Notes: generated by a model from the sequence alone, not told the origin. DNA of 5,262 bases from Pseudomonadota bacterium (GCA_021838065.1 JAKCEJ010000221.1:1-5262), one strand, 5' to 3'; positions 1 through 5,262 are shown, counted from the stretch's first letter. Translations and numbers: made by a program.

Positions 1-45
1 TGGGTCTGCCCCGGGGTGGGGACGCGTTCCTGAGCGCGGCATTAT

Positions 46-107
46 GCCCCGAAGGCCTGCCGGGAGACTCCTAGACAAATTCCAAAAAGTCTCCTAGCCT
101 TCGGGGC
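46..107. repeat. Split inverted repeat upstream of the superoxide dismutase gene
   Basis: Seen directly: GCCCCGAAGGC at 46-56 is the exact reverse complement of GCCTTCGGGGC at 97-107 (11 bp). Nested inside, GGAGACT at 63-69 is the exact reverse complement of AGTCTCC at 88-94 (7 bp). Between the two stem levels there are 6 bases on the left and 2 on the right, and the central loop is 18 bases and A-rich. Short direct repeats of CTCCTAG (at about 68-74 and 91-97) lie in the same block. The whole element ends 39 bases before the GTG start. It could be a dyad operator flanking the promoter, or a structure in RNA. There is no T-run after it, so a terminator is unlikely. Confidence 0.6.
72..100 (+). 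promoter_or_regulatory. Possible sigma-70 promoter for the superoxide dismutase gene
   Basis: TAGACA at 72-77 matches the -35 consensus TTGACA at five of six positions. After a 17-base spacer, TAGCCT at 95-100 keeps the T, A and final T of the -10 consensus. This is the most A+T-rich stretch before the gene. It would place the transcript start near 107 and leave a leader of about 40 bases. The inverted-repeat arms at 46-56 and 97-107 lie just upstream of the -35 and across the -10/start region, which suits operator control. This is pattern matching only; the -10 is weak. Confidence 0.35.
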
Positions 108-134
108 TCGCCCACCGGGATCGGTATCACTGAC

Positions 135-140
135 GGAGGA
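135..140 (+). promoter_or_regulatory. Shine-Dalgarno that fixes the GTG start of the dismutase
   Basis: GGAGGA at 135-140 lies six bases before the GTG at 147. There is no ATG in a suitable position, and the family's N-terminus (x-F-x-LPxLP) begins exactly at this GTG, so the GTG start is well supported. Confidence 0.8.
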
Positions 141-146
141 GCCACC

Positions 147-755
147 GTGACGTTCACATTACCCTCGCTTCCCTTCTCGCCCGGCGCGCTCGCCGCCCGC
201 GGCATGTGCCAGGAAACCCTGGAGCTGCATCACGGCAAGCACCATCAGGCCTACGTCAACGCGCTGAACGGCCTGGTGGAGAAGAACGACGCGCTCAAGG
301 GCAAGAGCCTCGAGGAGATCATCCGCACGGCCCACGGCCGCGACGATCTCACCGCGGTGTTCAACAACGCCGGCCAGCACTGGAACCACAGTCTGTTCTG
401 GAACTCTCTCTCGGCCACGGGCGGGGGCATTCCCGGGAGCCTCGAGAAGAAGCTCGCGAGCGACTTCGGCAGCGTCGAGAAATTCAAGGAGACCTTCAAG
501 GCCGCCGCGCTCGGCCAATTCGGCTCGGGGTGGGCGTGGCTCGTGCTCGCCGGCGATGGGCGGCTGAAGATCACCAAGACCGGCAACGCCGGCACCCCGC
601 TCGCCACCGGCGAGGGCAAGGCGCTGCTGGTGCTCGATGTGTGGGAGCACGCCTACTACGTCGACTTCCGCAACCGCCGCGCGGATTTCGCGGACAACTT
701 CCTGGCGAAGCTGGCCAACTTCGAGTTCGCCGCCGCGCAGCTCGCCGCGGCCTGA
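147..755 (+). CDS. sodB: Superoxide dismutase, iron type (SodB-like)
   Basis: This 202-residue protein converts superoxide to oxygen and hydrogen peroxide. It has no signal peptide, so it should act in the cytoplasm. The N-terminal helical hairpin domain (about 1-90) and C-terminal alpha/beta domain (about 95-202) are both complete. The four metal ligands are visible: His28 (in LHHGKHHQAYV), His81 (in WNH), Asp164 and His168 (in DVWEHAYY, the family signature). The second-shell pair His32 and Tyr36 is present. Gln77 in NNAGQ and the NAGTP stretch (147-151) are as in E. coli FeSOD; MnSODs carry the active-site Gln in the latter place, so iron is the likely cofactor (inference; cambialistic use is possible). 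Length matches the family (about 190-205). It is monocistronic as far as can be seen and convergent with the next gene. Confidence 0.97.
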   Translation: MTFTLPSLPFSPGALAARGMCQETLELHHGKHHQAYVNALNGLVEKNDALKGKSLEEIIRTAHGRDDLTAVFNNAGQHWNHSLFWNSLSATGGGIPGSLEKKLASDFGSVEKFKETFKAAALGQFGSGWAWLVLAGDGRLKITKTGNAGTPLATGEGKALLVLDVWEHAYYVDFRNRRADFADNFLAKLANFEFAAAQLAAA

Positions 756-771
756 GCGGCCTGTGCGGCCT

Positions 772-811
772 GGCGGGCCGCCCGGAGGGCTCGCCGCGCG
801 CGGCGCCCGCC
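772..811. repeat. G+C-rich inverted repeat between convergent genes
   Basis: GGCGGGC at 772-778 pairs with GCCCGCC at 805-811, and the interior contains a perfect 14-base palindrome at 792-805 (CGCCGCGCGCGGCG). It lies in the 71-base gap between the dismutase stop and the stop of the opposite-strand gene, where a shared terminator would be expected. There is no T-run on either side, so an intrinsic terminator is not shown. In such G+C-rich sequence, part of this may be chance. Confidence 0.3.
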
Positions 812-826
812 CGGACCGCCCGCCCC

Positions 827-1366
827 TTACCCGGGGCGCGCAACCCAGAGGCGCACCGTCACACCGAAGCGCTCCCCGGCGGCGCAGTCAAGGTCGCTGC
901 GGAGCACCTTCACGGGCAGCGAGGCCAGCAGCGTCTCGCGAATCTGGCGCATCAGGCGGCAGTCGGTGGGCTTGAGCCGCTTCGGCTCGCCCGGCCGGAT
1001 CGCGATGAAACGGCGCACCGCCGACAGCTCGGCCCATTTGACCGACGCCCCATGCACCACGGCCGGCATCCGGAAGCTCACCTGCACGCGAGGCGAGCGC
1101 AGGTCACCGGAAGGCGTGCGGCTGCAGTCGTAGGGCAGCACGTTCAGGGTGTCGATGGGCACGCCGAGGCGCAGCAGGATGCCGTGGAACACGTACCAGA
1201 GCTGGTCGCACGTATAGGTGCGCGAGAGGTTGTCCAGGTCCACGATCAGGTCGTACGTGCGCCAGACGGCCGGCTGCGCCTTGACCGGCGGCGCCCCGCG
1301 CGCCCACGCGCAGGCCGGAATCAGCCCCAGAAGGCACACGAACGCAATGTCACGCACGCGTCTCAT
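827..1366 (-). CDS. Secreted four-cysteine protein of unknown function
   Basis: I do not recognise a family for this 179-residue protein. Residues 1-22 look like a Sec signal peptide: basic MRRVR, a hydrophobic core (about 7-16) and a likely cut after Ala-Trp-Ala22. The LIPAC stretch ending at Cys19 resembles a lipobox only loosely (Pro at -2), so a lipoprotein is the less likely option. The predicted mature chain has four cysteines, at 53, 81, 136 and 161, enough for two disulfides in the periplasm. It is a compact, strand- and helix-mixed sequence with no transmembrane segment after the signal and no catalytic motif I can name. The start at 1366 is chosen because GGGAGG precedes it by eight bases and the signal peptide begins there; a longer frame up to 1501 would overlap the esterase gene and bury the signal. 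It lies 77 bases downstream of the esterase on the same strand, so co-transcription is possible. Confidence 0.8.
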   Translation of the reverse strand: MRRVRDIAFVCLLGLIPACAWARGAPPVKAQPAVWRTYDLIVDLDNLSRTYTCDQLWYVFHGILLRLGVPIDTLNVLPYDCSRTPSGDLRSPRVQVSFRMPAVVHGASVKWAELSAVRRFIAIRPGEPKRLKPTDCRLMRQIRETLLASLPVKVLRSDLDCAAGERFGVTVRLWVARPG

Positions 1367-1374
1367 GAGGAGCG

Positions 1375-1380
1375 CCTCCC
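1375..1380 (-). promoter_or_regulatory. Shine-Dalgarno for the four-cysteine secreted protein
   Basis: On the minus strand GGGAGG lies eight bases before the ATG at 1366-1364. It decides the start in favour of the form with an exposed signal peptide. Confidence 0.65.
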
Positions 1381-1406
1381 GCTCGTTGGCTGATATGCCT
1401 TGACCC

Positions 1407-1419
1407 GCGCACGGTGCGC
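1407..1419. repeat. Small hairpin in the gap between esterase and downstream gene
   Basis: GCGCA at 1407-1411 and TGCGC at 1415-1419 form a 5-bp stem with a 3-base loop, 25 bases after the esterase stop in the direction of transcription. No T-run follows, so it is not a convincing terminator. It may slow exonucleases or be chance. Confidence 0.2.
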
Positions 1420-1443
1420 CAGGTTCCCCACGGCCCGGGCGCC

Positions 1444-3030
1444 TCAGAGATCCGGATCGCCGGCCGCAAGCCGCCTGACCAGATCGAGCCGTTTGCCCCA
1501 CGGGTCACGCTCGGCCGCCGGGCCGCGCTCGGTGAAGTTCATCAGCCGGTCGGAGCGGGCATGGAAGCGCGGCCAGACGGGCTCGCCGGCCGGATCTGGC
1601 CGGCCGGTCTTGGCGAAGGCGACCCAGTAACGGTGCATCGCCCGGGCCATGGCCTCATCGGCGGCCGTCGTGCGCGCGCCGTAATGCGCCCTGACGGTGT
1701 CGAAGACGTAGGGAATCTCGCTCGCATGCGGCGCGCCGCTCGCCCAGAGCCTGCGCATAGAGGTGGCGACGTAGGAGAAGCGGTACTCGTAGACCGGCTG
1801 GCCGCGGGCCGAGAGTATCCTGGCGATGGCGCGCGCCGGCTCGAGCATATCGCGCGCGCCGCCGACCTCGGCGCAGACCTGCTGCAGGGTGAGCGTGCCG
1901 TGCGGATCGAATACGGCGCGCGCCTCACCGGCATACCGGCCGAACTGGGCGAACAGCGCCGGCAGCGATCTCGCCCCCACCCAGCCCAGATCCTCGCTGT
2001 TGGTGCCGATCATCACCGGCACGCGCGCGCCCATCCCCTTGGCGTATTCATGCACCGCGGGACCGAAGTACGTCTTCTGATCGATCACGGGACCGCCGAC
2101 GTAGGTCTTGTCCTGCGGCTGAGTCGCCATGTTCAACCGGTCGAGGACGCGCTCCGCCGGCAGCGCCCGCAGCGCCTGGAGAGCGCGCATCCCCTCGCCC
2201 GTTACCCCGAGGTGGCGCGCCAGGCGTACGCCCATCGCCTCGGCCGAACCGGCGCCGCCGCGCAGCGGCCGGATCGGCATCAGCGCCCGGCCGCCGCCGG
2301 ACTCGACGATGGCCTTCTGAAAGAGTCCCCGGGCAAGCGGGCTGATCAGCAGCGCGTTGACCGACATGCCGCCGGCGGACTCGCCGAAGATCGTCACGTT
2401 GTGCGGATTGCCGCCAAAGGCCGCGATGTTGCGCCGCACCCAGCGCAGCGCGGCGATCTGGTCCATGAGGGCGAAGTTGCCCGCCGGCAGGCCGCGGCGC
2501 ACCAGCGCGGGGAACGCGAAGAAGCCGAAATTGCCCAGACGATAGTTGAAACTCACGAGCACGACGCCGTCGCGCGCGAACGCCGTGCCGTCGTAGACCG
2601 CCGGAGAGGTGCCGCCGTCGACGAAACCGCCGCCATAGATCCACACCATCACCGCGAGCGGCGTATGCGTGGCCCGGGCGGGGCGCCAGATGTTCACGTA
2701 CAGGCAGTTCTCGCTCGGCTGCGTGCGCAGCGGCGCCATGTCCCCCGGGGTGGGCCGCTGCATGCAGTCGGGCGCGAATCCGAGCGCCGGGCGCACGCCG
2801 CGCCATGGCCGTGGCGGCTGCGGGGCGGCCCAGCGCAGTGCGCCCTGCGCAGGCGCCGCGTACGGGATGCCCTTGAAGGCGAGCACGCGGTGCTCGAGCG
2901 CCCCGCGCACCCGGCCGTACTGCGTTTTCACCGTCAAGGGCGCCTGGGCGGCATGGGCGGGCACGCCCGTCAGCCCCAGCGCCACGACCCAGGCCACGCC
3001 GAGCGCGCGCATTGCCTTGCCATTGCTCAT
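1444..3030 (-). CDS. Secreted type-B carboxylesterase (carboxylesterase/lipase family)
   Basis: This 528-residue alpha/beta-hydrolase should cleave carboxylic esters; the natural substrate cannot be read from sequence. Residues 1-27 are a Sec signal peptide ending in Pro-Ala-His-Ala27, so it is periplasmic or exported. Family marks are clear: oxyanion-hole YGGGF (132-136), nucleophile Ser218 in GESAG, the acid at Glu346/Asp347 in GTNSED, and His435 in GAPHASEIPYVF. Cys89 and Cys109 (in SENCLYVNIW) match the conserved N-terminal disulfide. Length fits the family (about 500-550). The ATG at 3030 is preferred because of a GGGGAG eight bases upstream and the signal peptide directly after it. The frame stays open upstream to a GTG at 3222, but that part is the tail of a decayed cysteine synthase-family gene, not esterase. 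The downstream neighbour is another exported protein on the same strand. Confidence 0.93.
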   Translation of the reverse strand: MSNGKAMRALGVAWVVALGLTGVPAHAAQAPLTVKTQYGRVRGALEHRVLAFKGIPYAAPAQGALRWAAPQPPRPWRGVRPALGFAPDCMQRPTPGDMAPLRTQPSENCLYVNIWRPARATHTPLAVMVWIYGGGFVDGGTSPAVYDGTAFARDGVVLVSFNYRLGNFGFFAFPALVRRGLPAGNFALMDQIAALRWVRRNIAAFGGNPHNVTIFGESAGGMSVNALLISPLARGLFQKAIVESGGGRALMPIRPLRGGAGSAEAMGVRLARHLGVTGEGMRALQALRALPAERVLDRLNMATQPQDKTYVGGPVIDQKTYFGPAVHEYAKGMGARVPVMIGTNSEDLGWVGARSLPALFAQFGRYAGEARAVFDPHGTLTLQQVCAEVGGARDMLEPARAIARILSARGQPVYEYRFSYVATSMRRLWASGAPHASEIPYVFDTVRAHYGARTTAADEAMARAMHRYWVAFAKTGRPDPAGEPVWPRFHARSDRLMNFTERGPAAERDPWGKRLDLVRRLAAGDPDL

Positions 3031-3038
3031 ATCGTCCG

Positions 3039-3044
3039 CTCCCC
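3039..3044 (-). promoter_or_regulatory. Shine-Dalgarno that fixes the esterase start
   Basis: Minus-strand GGGGAG lies eight bases before the ATG at 3030-3028. It supports starting at the signal peptide and not at the upstream GTG at 3222 in the same frame. Confidence 0.65.
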
Positions 3045-3087
3045 TTTCCACTCGCTCCGCCCTGCCGGTACCCCGTTCAGGCGTCTT

Positions 3088-3577
3088 GAACCGGCGCCCG
3101 GCGAAGAGCTCGCGCATCGTCCCAACGCCCGGCGCGAGCTCGAGACCCTGGCCCGCGACCCGCGGGTCGCTGAAATGCGTCCCGGCGTAACGCTCGCCCG
3201 GGTCGCACAGGATCGACACCACAGAGCCTGCGAGGCCCTGCTCGGCGATCTCACCGGTCAGCCGCGCACAGGCGCCCCAGCTGCTCGCTCAGCACGCACG
3301 CCGCGGCGATGCTGTCGGCAGCACGCACCACGAGCCTGCGCTCGATCACGTCCGCACTGAACGACGGCTCGACCCGTGGCCGGCCGATACCCTCGATGCC
3401 GCTCTGGCCACGCTCGAGCGAGGTCACGCCGCGGTCGGCGAACTGGCGGTGAAAGACCGAGTCCTCGGGGTCACTGACCCCGATCTCGTGCGTGTCGGGG
3501 AAACGGTTGAAATCCGCCTCGATCCGGCGAACCGCTGGGTCCGTCCAGGCCCGGCGGGCGCGCTCGCAGTGCGACAT
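3088..3577 (-). pseudogene. Remnant of a PLP-dependent cysteine synthase/desulfhydrase-family gene
   Basis: Three pieces of one protein family lie in order on the minus strand. (a) From ATG 3577: WTDPAVRRIEADFNR and DTHEI, the family N-terminus. (b) Joined in frame near 3480: DPEDSVFH, then IEGIGRPRVEPSF (3397-3359) and SIAAACVLSEQLG, the late part of the catalytic domain. (c) After a frame change near 3275-3280: WGACARLTGEI, GLAGSVVSILCDPGERY and GLELAP, the C-terminus. From memory of the family (proteins of about 350-370 residues, related to CysK/CysM and mycobacterial Cds1), the a-b joint lacks about 150-170 residues, including the PLP lysine (SLKHR), the SSGST loop and the GTGGT phosphate loop. 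The b-c joint lacks the GGSTGTN motif. It cannot be an active enzyme. Frame b ends at a stop at 3253-3251; frame c has no stop of its own and runs into the esterase gene, so the 3' boundary is approximate. A misassembly is the alternative explanation. Confidence 0.85.
3467..3481. repeat. Perfect 7-bp palindrome at the large deletion joint
   Basis: GGGGTCA at 3467-3473 and TGACCCC at 3475-3481 are exact reverse complements around one central base. It coincides with the point where the remnant jumps from the N-terminal piece (DTHEI) to the late-domain piece (DPEDSVF). It may mark the mechanism of the deletion or be coincidence. Confidence 0.6.
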
Positions 3578-3599
3578 GAGCGGAAAATTAGCACGATCC

Positions 3600-3618
3600 C
3601 GCGGCTGCGGCAGCCGCG
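3600..3618. repeat. GC hairpin in the divergent intergenic region
   Basis: CGCGGCTG at 3600-3607 and CAGCCGCG at 3611-3618 form a perfect 8-bp stem with a 3-base loop. It lies between the start of the remnant gene (3577) and the FNR-type box (3656). No T-run follows closely on either strand, so I do not call it a terminator. Its role is unknown. Confidence 0.45.
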
Positions 3619-3655
3619 CGCGAGCCGGCGCGAGAGCGGCGCGCGGCAAGCCGAT

Positions 3656-3669
3656 TTGATCTCCGTCAA
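3656..3669. promoter_or_regulatory. FNR/Anr-type operator
   Basis: TTGAT-CTCC-GTCAA matches the FNR consensus TTGAT-N4-ATCAA at nine of ten specified positions and has the TTGA-N6-TCAA core shared by FNR, Anr and Dnr regulators. Those proteins bind in low oxygen or, for Dnr, in response to nitric oxide (established knowledge). Its centre is 105 bases before the ATG of the radical SAM gene. An FNR-type activator would therefore be expected to turn that gene on under oxygen limitation (inference). The site is symmetric and could also have acted on the divergent remnant gene, but no -10 is seen at the matching distance on that side. Confidence 0.6.
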
Positions 3670-3691
3670 AAAACGCGGCCCGGCGCCGCAT

Positions 3692-3697
3692 TACCCT
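3692..3697 (+). promoter_or_regulatory. Predicted -10 of a class II FNR-dependent promoter
   Basis: TACCCT keeps the T, A and final T of TATAAT. It begins 22 bases after the FNR-type box, exactly the spacing expected when the box is centred at -41.5. The start would be near 3704, giving a leader of about 64 bases. The hexamer alone would be weak; the spacing to the box is what makes it credible. Confidence 0.45.
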
Positions 3698-3767
3698 GCG
3701 GCTGCTCGCGCGAGCGCTGCGGCCGCGGGCCCGGCTCTTCCCATCCCAACCATCCGCTCACAATCTC

Positions 3768-5262
3768 ATGCGCCTGCTGCTGATCAATCCCAAATCGCCG
3801 GAGAGCTTCTGGAACTTCCACTGGGCCGTGAGCGAGGTCCTCGGCGGCAAGCGTGCGGTCAATCCGCCGCTCGGGCTCGCCACCCTCGCCGCGCTGTGCC
3901 CGGCGCACTGGCAGGTGCGCATCGTCGATGAGAATATCGAGCCGCTGCCGCTCGCCCCCGAGGCCGATCTGATCGGCATCGGCGGCATGGGCGTGCAGTT
4001 TCCGCGCCAGCGCGAGCTCATGGAGTACTACCGCGGACTCGGCCACTTCGTCGTGGTCGGCGGCAGCTTCGCCTCGCTGTGCCCCGAGCGCTACGAGGGG
4101 ATCGCCGATGCGGTCATCTCGGGAGAGGCCGAGCGCATCTGGCCGCGCTTCTGCGCCGACTTCGAAGCCGGCGCCGCGCAGGCGCTGTACCGCGAGGACG
4201 GCGTGATCGATCTGGCGCAATCCCCGGTGCCGCGCTTCGACCTGCTGCGCCTGAACCTGTACACCACCGCGACGATGCAGTTCTCGCGCGGCTGTCCGTA
4301 CCTGTGCGAGTTCTGCGACATCATCGTCATGTTCGGCCGCAAACCGCGCCAGAAGGCGCTGGAGCAGGTCGGCCGCGAGCTCGATGCACTGCGCGCCCTC
4401 GGCGTACGCAAGGTCTTCTTCGTCGATGACAATCTCATCGGCCATCGCGCGATCGCCAAGCAGCTGCTGCGCTTTCTCGCCGACTATCAGCGCCGCCACG
4501 ATTACGCGTTCAGCTTCGGCACCGAGACCTCGCTGAACCTCGCCGAGGATGAGGAGCTGATGCGTCTGATGCGGGCCGCGGGCTTCCGCTGGACGTTCAT
4601 CGGCATCGAATCCCCGGACGAGGCGAGCCTGCGCGAGATGCGCAAGGTGCAGAACATGCGCGTCGATGCGCTCGAATCGGTGCAGCGCATCCACGGTCAC
4701 GGCATCGAGGTGCTGGCCGGCTTCATCGTCGGCTTCGACAACGACACCGTCTCGACCTTCGAGCGCCAGTTTCAGTTCATCGCGCGCTCGGGGATCCAGA
4801 CGGCCATGATCGGGCTGCTGCATGCCATGCCGCGCACGCCGCTCTATGAGCGGCTGCTCAAGGCCGGCCGCCTGCGCGAGGCCGACAGCGGCGGCGACAA
4901 CACTAAGCTCGACACCAACGTCGAGCCGCTCGGCATGAGCCGTGACGAGCTCATCGACGGCTACCGCGAGCTGCACCGGCGGCTGCTCGCCGACGCGGCC
5001 ATCGCGCGGCGCATCCGCAGCAAATGCCGCTCGCTCGGCCGCCCGGCCGGCGGCATGGAATACCCGGCGGCGACCGGACTCGCCATCGTCGCGCGCCTGC
5101 TGTGGCGGGGCATCCTGCCCGGTGGAGCGGCCCGATACTGGCACTTCCTGCGCACCATTCCGTGGCGCAAGCCCTGGCAGTTCCCGTTCGTGATCGGCGA
5201 CTGGATCGTCGGGCTGTCGATGCAGGACTACGTCCGCCGGCACTTCGGCGCCGCAGCCCGCA
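3768..5262 (+). CDS. B12-binding-domain radical SAM protein (3' end outside the window)
   Basis: One frame is open from ATG 3768 to the window edge, 498 codons without a stop. Residues about 1-150 form a Rossmann-like cobalamin-binding domain: PPLGLATLAA (33-42), IVDEN (52-56), VVGG (96-99) and SGEAE (118-122). It has no DxHxxG, as is usual for the B12-dependent radical SAM class. The radical SAM core follows, with the 4Fe-4S triad Cys176, Cys180 and Cys183 in GCPYLCEFC, then FFVDDN (217-222), GTETSLNL (251-258), GIESPDE (279-285) and GFIVGFDND (318-326). The C-terminal part, with MPRTPLYERL (354-363) and GDNTK (376-380), resembles the region seen in the HpnP hopanoid methylase and its DUF4070-type relatives. 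Methylation or another SAM-radical step on a lipid or pigment is possible, but the substrate is unknown. MRLLLINP is a typical family N-terminus, although no clear Shine-Dalgarno precedes it. An FNR-type box lies upstream. The oxygen-sensitive cluster fits low-oxygen expression. Confidence 0.92.
   Translation, partial: MRLLLINPKSPESFWNFHWAVSEVLGGKRAVNPPLGLATLAALCPAHWQVRIVDENIEPLPLAPEADLIGIGGMGVQFPRQRELMEYYRGLGHFVVVGGSFASLCPERYEGIADAVISGEAERIWPRFCADFEAGAAQALYREDGVIDLAQSPVPRFDLLRLNLYTTATMQFSRGCPYLCEFCDIIVMFGRKPRQKALEQVGRELDALRALGVRKVFFVDDNLIGHRAIAKQLLRFLADYQRRHDYAFSFGTETSLNLAEDEELMRLMRAAGFRWTFIGIESPDEASLREMRKVQNMRVDALESVQRIHGHGIEVLAGFIVGFDNDTVSTFERQFQFIARSGIQTAMIGLLHAMPRTPLYERLLKAGRLREADSGGDNTKLDTNVEPLGMSRDELIDGYRELHRRLLADAAIARRIRSKCRSLGRPAGGMEYPAATGLAIVARLLWRGILPGGAARYWHFLRTIPWRKPWQFPFVIGDWIVGLSMQDYVRRHFGAAAR

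Noticed and set aside
1..42. Possible start of a leftward gene (ATG at 42-40 on the minus strand, open to the window edge)
   Set aside because: Only 14 codons are visible, there is no Shine-Dalgarno, and the residues are Pro/Arg/Gly-rich; it cannot be supported.
46..107. Intrinsic terminator of an upstream gene
   Set aside because: The arms are 40 bases apart and no T-run follows the right arm, so the element is better read as an operator or leader dyad.
206..1393. 395-codon open frame on the plus strand spanning sodB and the gene after it
   Set aside because: It lies out of frame in sodB and antisense to the secreted-protein gene, and is Arg/Pro/Gln-rich without motifs.
827..1501. Longer 224-residue form of the four-cysteine protein
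   Set aside because: It would overlap the end of the esterase gene, place 45 low-complexity residues before a clear signal peptide, and ignore the good Shine-Dalgarno at 1375-1380.
1414..3360. 648-codon open frame on the plus strand
   Set aside because: It is antisense to the esterase and the remnant gene, is rich in Arg, Ala, His and Pro, has no domain motif, and is explained by G+C codon bias in the true genes.
3578..3590. Extended -10 (TGCTAATTT, minus strand) giving a leaderless start for the remnant gene
   Set aside because: There is no -35 at a proper distance and the gene is dead; the match is short and could be chance.
3666..5243. 525-codon open frame on the minus strand
   Set aside because: It is the antisense shadow of the radical SAM gene, which has intact catalytic motifs on the plus strand; the antisense product is low-complexity (Arg, Ala, Asp, His) with no recognisable domain.

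Overview
The window is G+C-rich throughout, by eye about two-thirds or more, with strong G/C third-position bias. It looks like chromosomal DNA of a Gram-negative proteobacterium: two products carry Sec signal peptides, there is an iron-type superoxide dismutase, and there is an FNR/Anr-type operator. A gammaproteobacterium (Xanthomonadales, Nevskiales or Steroidobacterales-like) is my best guess, but nothing here proves the lineage. There is no CRISPR array, IS element, rRNA or tRNA. The very high G+C produces many long open frames antisense or out of frame to the true genes; these were left out.

Layout. (1) 1-146: upstream region of the dismutase gene, with a split inverted repeat (46-56/97-107, inner arms 63-69/88-94) around a possible sigma-70 promoter. 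(2) 147-755 (+): sodB-like Fe superoxide dismutase with a GTG start and a strong Shine-Dalgarno. (3) 756-826: short G+C-rich gap between convergent genes. (4) 827-1366 (-): secreted 179-residue protein with four cysteines in the mature part, no recognised family. (5) 1444-3030 (-): secreted type-B carboxylesterase, transcribed in the same direction as and 77 bases upstream of gene 4, so possibly co-transcribed. (6) About 3088-3577 (-): decayed remnant of a PLP-dependent cysteine synthase/desulfhydrase-family gene, with one large in-frame deletion and one small frame-changing deletion; its last frame runs open into the esterase gene. (7) 3578-3767: intergenic region with a GC hairpin and a near-consensus FNR/Anr box placed at the class II distance from a -10-like hexamer facing right. 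(8) 3768-5262 (+): B12-binding-domain radical SAM protein, open at the right edge of the window, 498 codons visible.

The genes do not form one obvious pathway. The most informative points are the oxygen-sensing operator in front of the orphan cobalamin/radical-SAM enzyme, which suggests expression under low oxygen, and the gene remnant beside it, whose two deletion joints can still be read. I see no clear new multi-gene system. The best candidates for undescribed biology are the radical SAM enzyme with its predicted anaerobic control, and the esterase plus cysteine-rich secreted protein pair.
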